Source of the DNA: Acanthamoeba castellanii str. Neff
Lineage: Eukaryota > Discosea > Longamoebia > Acanthamoebidae
Reading direction: 5' to 3'
Assembly (NCBI RefSeq): GCF_000313135.1
Contig: NW_004457270.1
Location: 128,304 to 164,443, forward strand
DNA: 36,140 nucleotides
Shown here: piece after piece, positions 1 through 10,886 of the stretch
How the letters are laid out: the number at the start of each line of letters is the position of its first letter
How positions within the stretch are numbered: the stretch's first letter is position 1
Made by a program: the position numbers and the translations under genes
Notes under the pieces: generated by a model
The model's database searches: none
What the model was told of the DNA's origin: nothing
The model's input: only the letters and a program-made list of their open reading frames with translations

Positions 1-367
1 GATGATCGAAGGGGGATGCCCGTTGGACGGGAGTGGTGGTGGTGGGCGAGGTAGAGGCCTCATCTTGACCGTCGTCGACTTCATCTAGATGTTGACGACT
101 AATCTTGCTGGGTGTGTGGGCTCGAAGTTGCTCGTCAACGACGACCACGTGGTCGCTGGGCTTGGTGGTAGCATCGCCAGCTTCTTCGACGAAGTAGGGA
201 CTCGACGAAGATTCGACGAGGAAGTTGATGGAAAGGGCCGACGGTCTGCTGGCCGGCGTCGAAGGTGATGTCGGCGGCGGGGTCGATGATGATGAAGTAC
301 TGGTGTTTGTCGCTGTCGCGGGATTAACCGGCTTCTGCCTCGCCGCAGCGGCCGCCAGAGCGTCCAT
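1..367 (-). CDS. N-terminal part of a low-complexity Ser/Thr/Pro-rich protein (runs off the window)
   Basis: An open frame starts at the ATG at 367-365 on the minus strand and stays open to the window edge, giving at least 122 residues. The start context follows a run of Ala codons (MDALAAAAARQK). The protein is rich in Ser, Thr and Pro, with stretches such as TSTSSSSTPPPTSPSTP, followed by ALSINFLVESSSSP and an acidic patch. Third positions are mostly G or C, as in the other genes here. No domain is reached before the edge. The short LSINFLVE segment faintly resembles repressor-type motifs at the N-terminus of some transcription factors, but this is only an impression. I do not recognise the gene, and an intron before the edge cannot be excluded. 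Confidence 0.5.
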   Translation of the reverse strand, partial: MDALAAAAARQKPVNPATATNTSTSSSSTPPPTSPSTPASRPSALSINFLVESSSSPYFVEEAGDATTKPSDHVVVVDEQLRAHTPSKISRQHLDEVDDGQDEASTSPTTTTPVQRASPFDH

Positions 368-1121
368 CTTCGCTTTCGTTCTTTGGATGGGTCTCTTTTC
401 GCTTTCGCTCTTCCCCTCGTTCTGGAGCTCGATTGATGACGACAGAGCTGGAGCTCGCGTTGTCCGTGTGTGCGTGTGCGGTTGGTAGATGGATGGCGGT
501 TGGGTGCGTGCCAGGGATGTGACGCTCCCGGAGCGAAGCGGATAAGCTTATTTTATGCGAGCCCGGAAGTTGACCGAAGGAAGTCGAGATGGCGGTCGCA
601 GCGCGTTGAGCTGGTGTGTGTGTGTGTGAGCGAAAGCTTGGGGTGGCTCAAGCGCGGGGAAGAGAAAGATGTTCTCTGTTCGAGCTGTGCTGGAGCAGAT
701 GTGCTTTGGCCGGGAGAACGAAGGGTGCGGGTACTGTCTGTAAGGAGCGATGGGAGAGGTGAAAGTTGACCTGACGTCCCCGACTGGCGAGCTAGGGTAA
801 GGGGAGAGGAAAGTGAGGGAAGTAGTTGTGCGTCTTTGGGCTCTGATTAGGCGCGAGCTGATCAGTGGCCGGCGCGTGGTTGGTGGTGATGCCTGGTCGG
901 TGGCGTGAAGGGGAAGTCGGAAGAAAGAAGAAGAACGAAAGCGATGATGTCTTGTGGTTGCTCTTTTTCCAGCTTGCCGCTCATTCGCATGCGGTTAAAT
1001 GTTATCTCGGCGCACCCAGTTGGTGCTCGGAGTGTGAGCCGCAATTGGGCCACATGCCATGCCGCAGTGTGCCCATTGGCCCCACGGACAGGCCCGTCAC
1101 CAGTAACACATCAACCGCCAC

Positions 1122-1150
1122 CTAAGATCGAGGGAACAGAACGATCTTAG
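1122..1150. repeat. Short inverted repeat, 9-bp arms
   Basis: CTAAGATCG at 1122-1130 is the exact reverse complement of CGATCTTAG at 1142-1150, with an 11-nt spacer. It lies in the intergenic region upstream of the left-edge gene. It could form a small hairpin or be a dimeric binding site. No function is implied by sequence alone. Confidence 0.4.
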
Positions 1151-1386
1151 CAGCGTCACGCTCGTTCATGTGTCGCCGGCGGTGTGAGCTGGCTCTGTAC
1201 GGCGCCACGTGTTGCCGTGGTTGGCCACCACACTCGAACGGGCGTCGGCTTTCCGTGCGGTTTGCGCCTTTGGGTTCTAGGTCGCACGCGGCCGCAGTTC
1301 CGTAGGCAGGCGGACTTTAGGCCGTTGCGGCTCTGGCCCTCTTACAGCCGTGGGCGGGAGCCGCTTGCGAGCCGCTTCTGACCGAC

Positions 1387-1413
1387 CAACAGCGGCCGCG
1401 GCGGCCGCTGTTG
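1387..1413 (-). repeat. Strong GC-rich hairpin just past the LRR gene stop codon
   Basis: CAACAGCGGCCGC at 1387-1399 and GCGGCCGCTGTTG at 1401-1413 are perfect 13-bp arms around a single G. The nearer arm ends 12 nt past the stop codon of the minus-strand LRR gene, so the repeat falls in its 3' untranslated region. In RNA the innermost bases would have to open into a loop, leaving a very stable stem. It may affect 3' end formation or stability of that transcript. Confidence 0.55.
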
Positions 1414-1425
1414 TGTTGGCGGCAG

Positions 1426-3152
1426 TCAACTGAGCCGAGCTCGACAACAGGCGGCCGAACAGAAGGAGGAGCGAAACACCAGGCGAAGGTCTCGTGACAC
1501 AGCGCTGTCCCCCATGGACGGCACGAAGCGGCCGCAGCTGGGGAGGACCAGGCGGCGCAGCACGGCGGTGACCGGTGGAAGGCCGTAGAAGAGCTGCCCG
1601 CAGTGCACGCAACTCCGCCCACCGCGACAGAGCCGCAGCCGCAGGTCCTGTGGAAGCTGGGGCTACATGGTGGCCCGCAACAACCACATAGTACAACACC
1701 ACCACGAAAGAACGTGCAACCAGTCATTACGAGAAAGTTGAGTAAAGTCAGAACTGTCACCAAGCACACGCAACGCGGTTGTTGGGCAGCGCGAGCACAC
1801 CCAAGCATGGAAAGGGAAAGAGAAGAGATGGCGTTCATCATCCGGAGTGTGGATTTCGATGATGTTTGAGGGAGCTGTCGACAACGCAAAAAACAGCTGG
1901 AGAACGGGAAATACCTGGAGGTGAGAGGGTCCCTCGCCTTGGTCGCTCTTGCTGGCCCCGGCGGAGAGCAGGAGCCGCTCGTCGGTGGCCACGACGCAGC
2001 AGCACAGGTCGACCAGGGCGGGCACGGCGTACGACACGCCCTCCACAACAGACTCGTCAGAATAGCGGTCGTAGTCACCCACTACCTCCGGGTCGATCAC
2101 GCCATCCTCGTCGCCTTCCGCCACCGCCTGCTCAGCGCCTTCTTCGGTATTCTCATCGTCATCGTCACTGTCGTCAGCGTAGGGCTGGCCCTGGACGATG
2201 GGGTTGTGGCGCAGCTCGAACAGCTCTAGGCCGGGAATGAACGTGAAGAGGACACCGACGGGGAGCCAGCGCAGCCGATTGCCGCTCAAGAAGAGGCTCT
2301 GGAGGCTGGGCAGCGTGCGGGTGCCGAAGCCGTCGGGGAGGGTCCGCAGTCGGTTGTAGCTGGCGTCAAGCGTGTTCAGGGACGCCCAACCGGTCAAAGC
2401 GGTGGCGCCAGCAGTCGGAGCCTCTGACGCGAGGGCAGCGGGTGGCAAACCGGGCGGAAGGGAGGTGAGACGATTGTGGTCGATGGCCAGGTCCTGGAGC
2501 GAGGTGAGGCGGTAGATGGACGAGGGCAGGGAGGTCAGGCGGTTGTTGGAGAGCAGGAGCGACTCGAGCGCGGGCAGGTCGCCAATCTCGTCGGGCAGCT
2601 CGCTGATCCTGTTCGCGTAGAGGCTGTACGCAAGTGCAAGCAAGAGGTGGGATCAGCACAACGTGGAACGCAGCGGCTTCTTCTTCTTTTTCTTCGCATG
2701 AAGGAGGAATACCTGAGCGTGCTGAGGGAGCGAAGAGAAGAGATGGCGGGCGGCAGTGAAGAGATGCAGTTGTGCTGGAGGTGCAGCACCTCCAGCTGCG
2801 TCAGCGCCATCACGGCTTCAGGCACCTGCGCTAGGCGATTGCTGCACACATTGCCCCCCCCCCTCTCCTCAAGTGAGCTCCTACTCGCACCGTCGAAGAA
2901 AGAAACCGGGGCGCACTCGTTGAGGTGAAGCCACCGCAGCTGGTGGAAGTGGCACAAGGACGTGGGCACGCGGTGCAGGAGGTTGTTGTCGAGGGAGAGG
3001 CAGACCAGCTTGCCGGCGTGCTCTTCGACCTGCGGCCACACAGCATCAAGCATCTCCGAGTCCAGCGAGCGTAGCGACAGGTCCACCTCCTCCCTGTGCA
3101 TGACCACCGCTACCGGCTGATGTGGCGCTCCTACGGTGTCCTCTCCCGACAT
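1426..3152 (-). CDS. Leucine-rich-repeat protein with C-terminal Cys-rich module (LRRC58-like)
   Basis: Four exons, 3152-2917, 2841-2713, 2623-1915 and 1647-1426, join with consistent phase to give 431 residues. About eight leucine-rich repeats follow an N-terminal segment. They carry LxxLxLxxN motifs such as LRWLHLNDN, LEVLHLQHN and LESLLLSNN, two of which are restored only by the chosen splices. An acidic linker (DDSDDDDENTEE) leads into a Cys-rich tail with CVHCGQLFYG, LPSCGRFVP and FCSAAC. That Cys spacing and the GxxF and CGxxxxP elements resemble the C-terminal module of animal LRRC58, from memory and not checked by alignment. LRR proteins of this type are protein-binding scaffolds, so function is inferred only at that level. 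The first intron contains a run of ten G on the coding strand. The gene starts 77 bp from the start of the divergent hydrolase gene. Confidence 0.85.
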
Positions 3153-3228
3153 CTTAGACAAAATCAAATCTTCCGAATAAATAAAAGAAACAAATAGGCC
3201 AAGCCACTCAAAGACAAAAGCAAACAAG
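3153..3228. promoter_or_regulatory. Shared divergent promoter between LRR gene and MEST-like gene
   Basis: Only 76 bp separate the two ATG codons, which point away from each other. The segment is A-rich and includes AATAAATAAAAG, unlike the GC-rich surroundings. Both 5' untranslated regions and both core promoters must fit here or overlap into the genes, so co-regulation is plausible. No specific factor site is recognised. Confidence 0.6.
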
Positions 3229-4833
3229 ATGACGACGATGCGGCTGCTTGGCGTGGTTGCCGTGCTCGTGGCAGCGTTGGTTGGCTGGAACTGCAGGGAC
3301 ATCACGACGGCCGATCTGCCGCTGGTGGTGAAGCAGTGGAAGGCCTCGGGCCACTACTTCCTCTTCGAGGGCGCGGCAGGCCCTCCTCGCGTCATCTGGC
3401 ACAAAGTAATCCACAACCACGGAGCGCCCCAGCGCACGCTCATATGCCTGCACGGCTTTCCTACCTCCTCCTTTGATTGGATCAAGATTTTGCCTGCGCT
3501 GCAGCACCAATTCGATCAGATCATCTTGTTCGATCTTCTTGGTACCTTCCCTGGCTGAGTTGTCGCCTTCTATGCTCGGGTCTGACGCACTTGTTGGGCA
3601 GGGTTTGGGCTCAGCGAGAAGCCCACAAACCACTCGTACACCATCATGGAGCAGGCCGACATCACGGAGGTGCCTCCTCTCCCAGCGCGGTGAATGGGTG
3701 GCCTTCACATCCTATATGATCGCTTGATGGTCACACACCCGCAAGCTCGCTCTGCACGGTAGCCTGGCGATCGCGTCTCTGCTTCTTGTTCGCGCTTGAC
3801 CATGTCGTGGTGACCGTGTTGTGATGCAGGCACTCTTGGCGCACATGGGCGTGAGTGAGGTGCACGTACTGGCGCACGACTACGGCGATACTGTAGGACA
3901 AGAGCTGCTCGCGCGCCACAACGAACGGGCCAAGGCTGGCGACTCGACACTGTCCCTCAAGTCCATCTGCTTCCTCAATGGCGGTACGTCGCTCCAGCCC
4001 GCCGCAGTTCAGTCGCTCGCACACCGCCGCAATGATAACTACTTACGGGCCACCTCCGCAGGCCTGTTTCCTGGCTCGCACCGTCCTCGAACCATCCAGA
4101 AAGTGCTGGCGCTGCCCCACATCGGCACATTCCTCGGGTATGGTTCCTTTATCAGCAACAACACCAGGCGTGTGGGACACGTGGCTCACCTTCGCGATTG
4201 GGCGCGTGAGCAGATACTTTGCCAACTACTGGCTGTTTTGTCGCTCCTTCGTGCCCCTGTTCGGTGAGCACACGGCACCCACTGAGGCCGAGTTCCAGGA
4301 GATGTGGTACGCTGCCATCCGTTTTCCTACAGTTGTGTAGGAAAGAAGGAGAGTCTTGTGCTGTGCGAGTGACCACCGCGTCTGTGCGGCTGTGCAGGTC
4401 TCTGATCGCGTATGAAGGAGGCCACCGACTTGCAGGCGCGCTGCTTCACTACATGGCGGACAGGGTGCAGCATGAACAGCGATGGACAGACGCCCTGAAG
4501 CAGGTACCCTCAACGCAACACCTTTTCTTCCGTGACCTTGGCACACCCGCGAGCATGACTCGACATTGCAACGTATGCAGACGACGGTGCCGATCCGTCT
4601 GATCAATGGGCCTGCCGATCCTGTGAGCGGGAGACACCTTGCAGAACGGTACCTCTCCGTTCATGAGTTCTGTAAGGCGTGTTGTGTGCTGACGAGTGGT
4701 TCTCTCCCGCAGGTATCGGCAAGAGGTGCCCCAAGCTGACGTCGTGCTGCTGGCCGACGGCATTGGGCACTACCCGCAGCTCGAAGCGCCCAGTGAAACT
4801 GTGGCTGCCTACACCACCTTCATCACTGCTTGA
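3229..4833 (+). CDS. MEST: Alpha/beta hydrolase of the MEST (mesoderm-specific transcript) type
   Basis: Eight exons (3229-3541, 3602-3669, 3830-3983, 4062-4137, 4214-4336, 4398-4503, 4581-4648, 4713-4833) give 342 residues, close to the 335 of human MEST as I recall it. A hydrophobic N-terminal segment (residues 5-20) looks like a signal anchor. LHGFPTSS near residue 74 is the oxyanion-loop motif. HDYGD at 143-147 carries the Asp nucleophile typical of epoxide-hydrolase-like members. GPADP (about 290) supplies the acid and GHYPQLE (about 321) the catalytic His. [11 protein letters not shown] and [11 protein letters not shown] match family-typical stretches. The intron between exons 4 and 5 was fixed by family alignment, because GYFANYWLF must follow GTFL. 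The donor of exon 5 (4337) is the least certain. The family is associated with the ER membrane in animals; its substrate is unknown. Confidence 0.9.
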
Positions 4834-5204
4834 GCGCTTCTGAGGTACTTGGCAACGAACCACCACAAACTCTCTTCACACGCCATGTCTGTGGCTACAA
4901 TAGAGTACAACTTGGTGGCGGACGATTGGGAGAATCGCTGTCGTCACCTCTTGCCGCCATCTATCTATTTCTTTCATCTTAAATGGTAGGCAAATTACCT
5001 TGGGTGCCCCGACCCAGCGGTGTGCGAAGTCCCCCAAAGGGTAGACCGCCTAAATTATTCGACCATAATGCTCCCAGTTCCCAATTGGCTGTTATTATCC
5101 GATCCATTTGGTGGTGTGGCTACCTCGGAGATCTGGGTTGTGCAACGGCAGACAATTTATTTCTGCTGTATTGTGTGCGAAAGCCTTTCACCACAAACCC
5201 AACC
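4834..5204. other. Intergenic region between the MEST-like gene and the next plus-strand gene
   Basis: This 371-bp stretch is more AT-rich than its neighbours around 4,890-5,130. It must contain the 3' end of the hydrolase gene and the promoter of the secreted-protein gene. Open frames crossing it lack a plausible start or composition. I see nothing else in it. Confidence 0.4.
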
Positions 5205-6080
5205 ATGCGCAACGTCCTTCGTCTGTGCCTCGCCTTCTGCTCCTCCACCTCGTCGCGGGCGATTCGTAACGACCCAGTGGAACACCGGAAGAGCCGCCGT
5301 GGTCGGGGACTACCTCCAGATCGACATGCGCATGGCCCAGACCATGGACACCGGCCTCGGCGGCGCAGTTTGTGGTGAAACGCGCTTCGCGGGCCTCTGT
5401 CAGGTACTGAACGGCCCCTACGGCTACAACCGCTCCATGGCCAACGCCGCCGCGGTGCTCGAGAGCGTCCACCCGGGCCAGAATACTCCTTCTTCCGCAG
5501 TGCGGGCGGGTCTCCGCCGTGCGCCGCGGTCGACATTGCCTACGGCGCGCTGACCGAGGAGTACCTCACGTCGGGCTTCGCTACGGTGCCCGACTACAAC
5601 GGCCACGCGGTCAATCACTCGCGAGAGGTGGCGCCGACCGCGACACGGGCGCCCAGTTCATCTTCGACTCAATGCTGAGCCTCTACGACGACCTGCCCAG
5701 TTCGATGGGCCTGTCCTACGGTCCCCGGTACCACACGTCGTCGGTGCTGCGCGAGCTGGCCGGCGGGGTCGGCAGCTACTCCAGCGGCTCGTCACGGGCG
5801 GCTCGGGCGGTCGCAAGTCGGCGCCCTCTGGGTGCTCAGGGTCGCCGGTCCGGCCAACACGACTGTGACCAACCGCTACTACTGGGCGTTCAGCGGCGAT
5901 CGGAGCGGCGAGTGGAGCCAGCGCCACCACGTGTTCGGCCGGTGGGCGGGCGACGTCACGGCGGGCCAGCCGGTGTCGTTCATCACGGCCATTGTGCCCT
6001 TCCGCGCTGGTGCTGTGGGCAATCAGAACCTAACGGCGGCTGATCTCAACGAGCTCAAGGTCCCGTCGATCGACATCTAA
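5205..6080 (+). CDS. Putative secreted protein, reading frame broken several times
   Basis: An ATG at 5205 begins a signal-peptide-like segment (MRNVLRLCLA, then a Leu-rich stretch one frame over). Protein-like segments follow in alternating frames: GDYLQIDMRMAQTMDTG, then AVDIAYGALTEEYLTSGF, then QFIFDSMLSLYDDLPSSM, then NRYYWAFSGDRSGEW, ending IDI and stop at 6078-6080. At least four single-base frame shifts are needed, and no GT-AG introns sit at these points. At one of them (near 5,480) a missing base in a C/G run would repair the frame. Codon use stays normal throughout, so either the break-up is recent or the assembly has indels here. I do not recognise the family. The gene converges on the phosphatase gene, with 114 bp between stops. 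Confidence 0.55.
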
Positions 6081-6194
6081 GGTTAGATACAACAACTAGT
6101 GCGCACACGAACATGGTATTCTGTTGAAACTTGACAAGGAGAGGCCTGAAAGATACAGCAAGGCGAGTGATCCCGAGTTGTTGTTGTGTAGTGT

Positions 6195-7573
6195 TCATGA
6201 AGTAGAAGAGGAGGAAGAAGAGGAGGAAGAAGAAGAGGGTGAAGGAGAGATGTGCGTTTTGAAGATGGAGTAGACGTCCTCGGCGCGCTCCCACAGGTGG
6301 AGGTGGGCCGAGATGGTCGGGTCGCCCTCCTTTTGACCCGCCTGCAGGCGCTTGTGCAGGCTGAAGTCCTTTCTTAGCAGCACGTGATCATCTCTGTGAA
6401 TGAAACATGAGTTGTGTGCGCGTGTGCGCTTGCGCGTGCGTGCGTGTCGTGTGTGCGATTGCAGGATGGCGTGTGCGTACTTGGAGAGTAGGGCAGAAGG
6501 GCAGAAGTCGTTATCCGAGTCTCCGATGTAGAACACGCGATCGTACTGGCCCGACTGGATGTACTCGGCCAGGATCTCACCTGTCGGAGGAATTCCCAAA
6601 ACAACAAACGTTTGGAAACACGTTCGAAACGTTCTGTCAAATGTCAATTCGGGGGGGGGGATAACGTGGTACCTTTGCAGAGGTCGGGCGTGCAGACCGT
6701 GCAGGAGTGCTCCTTCCAGGCCTCCTCCTCGCAGTCCTCCTCGTCCAGCTTCTCGCGGACGATTCGGCCGGCAGCGTCGCGGGTGATGGTCATCGGTGCG
6801 TGGTAGGGCCGCACGCGCAGCCTGCCCTGGTGCCACCGTGACCTGTGTGTATGTACGGCCGAGAAGATTTCCCTCATGCCGAAATGCTGTGGCCAACACA
6901 CGACACACACACGCACGCACGACAACACACACACACACACGACAGGTTAACATTTTCGCACAGCAACGTTGGCTTGAGGGGACGTGGTACTACCCCCAGG
7001 ATGACCTCGATGAAGAACTCGTTGGCACCCGAGATGATGATGAGGTCGGAGTTGTTCTCCTTGCAGTAGCGCACCGCTTCCACCATCGCCTCTCGCTGTG
7101 TACACAGCAACAGAGCAGCAGTCACCACCAAACCAAGAACGTCGTGAGAGAGACTGCAGCGCCAGCCACACACCGGTACACCACACGGTACCATGGGCAC
7201 GGTGCGGAAGGACTCTTCGATGTGCTCCTTTGTGACGTTACGCTCGTGTAGCATGCCCATCATTTTATCCTACAATAAATGCGGACAAATGTAAATATAA
7301 ATAGATAAATAAATAGATAAAGAGATGAATAAATGAACAAAAAAAAAAATACCATGAACTCGGCCCAGGTTTCGGTGTCGCGTTGGTAGAGCGTACGCCA
7401 CTGGCCGTAGATCTCTGGTGCGAGTTGCTTCACCACCCACGCATCACTGTTCTCGTCCAGGAGGGACCTGCAAACGTTGTGATGAATTCGCGAAGAAGCA
7501 GTTGTTGGCAGCCAAGCTTGCAAGCTTGCAGGTGAGGTTACCAATCAAAGTCGAAAACGATGAGGTTCTTCAT
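6195..7573 (-). CDS. HAD-family phosphatase, PHOSPHO/pyridoxal-phosphate-phosphatase-like
   Basis: Seven exons (7573-7542, 7467-7353, 7269-7192, 7095-6994, 6886-6673, 6580-6481, 6393-6195) give 279 residues with all phases consistent. HAD motif I is FDFDWS (residues 7-12), split by the first intron. The motif II Ser is in IIISGAN (S97), and motif III/IV is IGDSDNDFCPS (about 199-209). A family-typical Cys cluster, CTVCTPDLCKG, precedes motif IV. DENSDAWVV, TWAEFMD and LLRKDFSLHK match the PHOSPHO1/2 and plant phosphatase group. In animals these enzymes act on phosphocholine, phosphoethanolamine or pyridoxal phosphate, in the cytosol; the substrate here is unknown. The motif I residue after the second Asp pair is Ser rather than the usual Thr, which I recall from some fungal relatives. 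The C-terminus is a run of 11 Ser. Intron 5 contains ten C in a row. Confidence 0.88.
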
Positions 7574-7756
7574 CTCGTGCAGCACACTGCAAACAGAGGA
7601 AATAGAAATAGAAATAAAATAAAATAAATAGAAGGAAGAAAATAAATAATAGGAAAATGCTACACACGGCCTTCTTTCACTCATCTTTGGAAGCGAGCAG
7701 ACACAACAACAATATGTGTACAATCTCTTTTCTTCGTCATCGACCAACTGGCGCTC

Positions 7757-10700
7757 TTACGCGCCGACGCTGCCGTTTTCACAGGATCCGTGCGCGCCAA
7801 AGCCCAGCCCGGAGCCCAGGCATCGGTCGGCGTCGCTTCCCGTCGTCGGTGCTGGTCGTGCCTGGTCGCCTTCGCCGCTGACCGCCGGTGGAGACGAAGA
7901 TGAAGAAGAAGATGAAGACGACGCTGATGTCGACTCTGCGGATCCACCCGGCTGCGACCGTTCCATGGTTGCCCGGTCGTAGGTGGACGACAATGACGCT
8001 GAGGTTGGAGAAGAATATGTAGAAGAGGAAGAGGAAGGGAGGAGAATGGCGGATGAGCGCGGCAGGTGCGGGAGGGTGGTGCAGGGGACGGAGGCGATGA
8101 CGAGCGCCTCGACCTCGCGCTCGTTGGGTTCTTCCTCGTCGTCGTCATCTTCGATGGTGAGACCACCCGCGTCTTCGCGTTCGTCGTCGTCGTGGGCCTC
8201 CCGGCCGGCGGCGTGGAAGACCGGATCGCTCCTCGTTGGGTGGCCGAGAGACGAGGAGGCGAGGAAGGTGGGCAGGTTGGGCGACGAGATGGCGAACGAC
8301 AGCGTGGGCGACGATGAGGCCAGCACGGGGCTCGGGCGCGACGACGACAACAGAGCGTTGGCGACGGCAGCCGGCGAAGATGAAGATGAGGAGGACGACG
8401 ACGACGAGGAGGAGAGTTGTGGAGACGCGCCGGCAGAGCCCGAAGAAGAGCGACTGCGCGACGACGCCGATACCGAGGAGAGCGACGGGAAGGACGAGGT
8501 GAAGTCGAGTGCGGTGCTCGCGCGGAACGCGCCGCGGAATCCCGCGGTCGACCAGATCTGCTCGAGAATGGCCATCTGCTGGGGCGAGGCCTTCTTCCGT
8601 CGGCCGGCAAAGACGTCGTCCGCCGACATGACGCCCTGGAAGCCGGACGACGGGTCGTCGAGGCCGCCCTCGCCTTCGACGAGGATGCTGATGCCGCCGC
8701 TGCCGCCGCTGTTGTTGTCGTCGGCCGGCTGGTGGCTCTCGATGCTGCCCGTGCGTCCCTCCTGCGGGCCGCACTCGAGGACTTCGACCGGTGGCGGCCG
8801 CTGCTCGCCCTCGAAGTCGTCCGTCTGCATCTCGTTCGTCGAACTCTCGGCTCCGATCGCGCTTTCCTGGCTGTTGCTGGCGCTGCTGATGGTGGTGTCC
8901 TGATTATCGTAGTTGTTTCCACTCTCGCTCTCGCTCTCGAGGGCCGTCTCGACCTGAACCGCGACGTCCATCGGCTCGCTCTCGACCTCGACCTCGACCT
9001 CGACTGCCACCTCGTCGCCATCGGTTTCGGCGTGCATCTGTTCGGCCTCGGGCGGCTGCTCGTTCATCGGTTGCAGCGGCGCATCCTCCTCGCTCCTGAC
9101 CACTTCAGTGTGCGGCACATCGATCGTTTCCGCGACGGTGACGTCCGCTTCGGCCGGCAGCGGCAGCGCGCCGCCGAGCGAGGGCAGTATTGTGTGCGGC
9201 GGTCGCTGGTAGAAGCGAAAGAGCGGCGTCGATGCGGGTCCCACGTCGGCGGCCACGGACGAGTCCGCGCTCGGAGCGGCGACGAAAGCCTCGCGCGGCG
9301 ACGCGTCCGGGAGGGTGGGCGTCCCGACGGTTTGCTTCTTGTGGATTTGCTGCAGCAGCTGCTGGAGGAACTCCTGCTGGTGCTGCGGCAGAGGCGCCGA
9401 TGGCGGAGCGGCGCGAAGAGTCCAATTGGACGGTCTGGTGGTGTTGCTGCTGATGCTGGTGGTGGTCGCCGTTGCGTGTCGGGTAGGTGAAGGAGAACGA
9501 GTCGCGCCGCTCCCGCTTCTTGTCCCCGAAGCGGCTCGTGTGGTGCGAGTTGATGTTGAGGTTGAGGTTGAGGTAATTGGCCATCGATTGCACGTTCGCT
9601 CCGGGACTCGACACGCCGCTACCGCCGCCGTCGGGCGTGGTGTTGGTGCTGCTCCCCGTCGGCGAGGAGGGAGCCTGCTGCGGCATCAGCTGCGACTTGA
9701 GCTGCATGACGCGCTGCTGGTCGATGCCCGCCGGGAGCGGCGACGGCAGGAGCTGCTGCAGCTGGGCTAGGGACGACGGGAGCGGGAGCGGCGACCCGGC
9801 GCCCGTGGGCAGCGGGCTGGACATGGCCGAGAGGTAGGAGGCCAGCGGGGCCGGAGGCAACATGCTGCCGCCAGCTCTTGGCACGGTGACGTCGTCGCCG
9901 TTGACCACCTCCACCGATGGTGGGTGGTGTGGCTGCTCTTCGTCTTCGGCGGCCGTCGGCGCGGTGGTGCGCTCACGCGTCCGGGCGGCGAGCATGGACG
10001 GTAGGAAGGACGACGAGAAGGCGAGTAGCGGCGACGAGGCCAGCGTCGCGGCGATGTCCTCGGCGCCGAGGCTGTCGCTCAGCACGACGCTCCGGCCGCT
10101 GTTGACGGACTGGAGCAGCTCGAGCTGCCGCTGCTTCTTGGTTCTTCGGTCGTTCTTGGCGGTCGAGGGCGCCGTCGACGTGGTGCCCGCAGCCGCAGCC
10201 GCGGTGGCGCTCTTGTTTGTGGCCTTGCGCTTCCTGCCGCCTGCGGGCTTCTGGGCCACGGAGGGCGACGACGAGCTGAGCAGCTTGCGCCCGCCTGCGG
10301 ACTTGGATCGACTCCTGCCGCTCGAGCGCACCTCGACGTCGGACGACGTGCGCGGCATCGGCGGCGATCTGGCCGCACGCCCCGCCGAGACCAGCGACTC
10401 GGGCGGCGGCAGCGACGACAAGACGGGCGAAGTGGGCGTCGAGCGCGACGAAGACGAGGCCGGTGTCGACGCGAAGAGGAATCTGGTGTCGTTACCGCCA
10501 CGAGCCGCGGGCCGCACCTCGTCGTCATCGTCATCGTTGAGGAGGCTGTAGATGGATACCCTTGTCCGTGGGGCTTGGTGCTCGGTGAGCGATGCTGCCG
10601 TCGGTTGAGGCGGGGATGAAAATGTGGATGTGGAATGCGCATCAGCCGTACGGTACCCGCCTCGCACTTCCTCTTCGAGAGATGGAGCCGATGTCGATGT

Positions 10701-10886
10701 CACATTCGGTTCTCCGCCGCTCGCCGATCTCTCGCCGTAGTGATTAATTCGATGCATCCCATTTTCCACGGGCCGCGATGCATCGTCGGACCGAGAAAGC
10801 AGCATCAGTAGGGCAGACTCTGCTTCGAGCTCCTTTTCGCTCAGTTCTCGCTTCGTCGGCGACGCTAGCATCCCGAATCCCTCCAT
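7757..10886 (-). CDS. Long Ser-rich low-complexity protein of unknown function
   Basis: The frame opens at the ATG at 10886 (MEGFGMLASPTKRELSEKE) and runs to about 9,440. It then continues one frame over to a stop at 7757-7759, giving roughly 1,040 residues. The switch near 9,410-9,480 lies in a His/Gln tract. It is needed because only the second frame gives protein-like sequence afterwards (QQEFLQQLLQQIHKKQ). Either a short intron without a consensus donor or a one-base indel explains it. The protein is dominated by Ser runs, acidic patches and Pro/Ala stretches, with basic segments such as GGRKRKATNKS. KKASPQQMAILEQIW, about two-thirds along, vaguely recalls the first helix of a homeodomain but is not followed by one. 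A nuclear or regulatory role is only a guess. Long antisense frames over this gene reflect its GC-rich codons. Confidence 0.65.

Larger units (their letters stand above)
368..1425. other. Intergenic region: upstream of the left-edge gene and 3' flank of the LRR gene
   Basis: This stretch of about 1 kb lies upstream of the left-edge gene and downstream of the LRR gene, both on the minus strand. It holds TG-rich runs near 615-630 and several short open frames on both strands. None of these has a credible start, splice pattern or protein-like composition. Two inverted repeats, at 1122-1150 and 1387-1413, are listed separately. I see no supported gene. Confidence 0.5.

Noticed and set aside
7983..9490. 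Long plus-strand open frames opposite the Ser-rich gene (and likewise at 17,381-18,946)
   Set aside because: They are antisense shadows produced by GC-ending codons. Their translations are Arg/Ala/Leu-rich without domain sense, while the minus-strand frames carry conserved repeats or normal composition.
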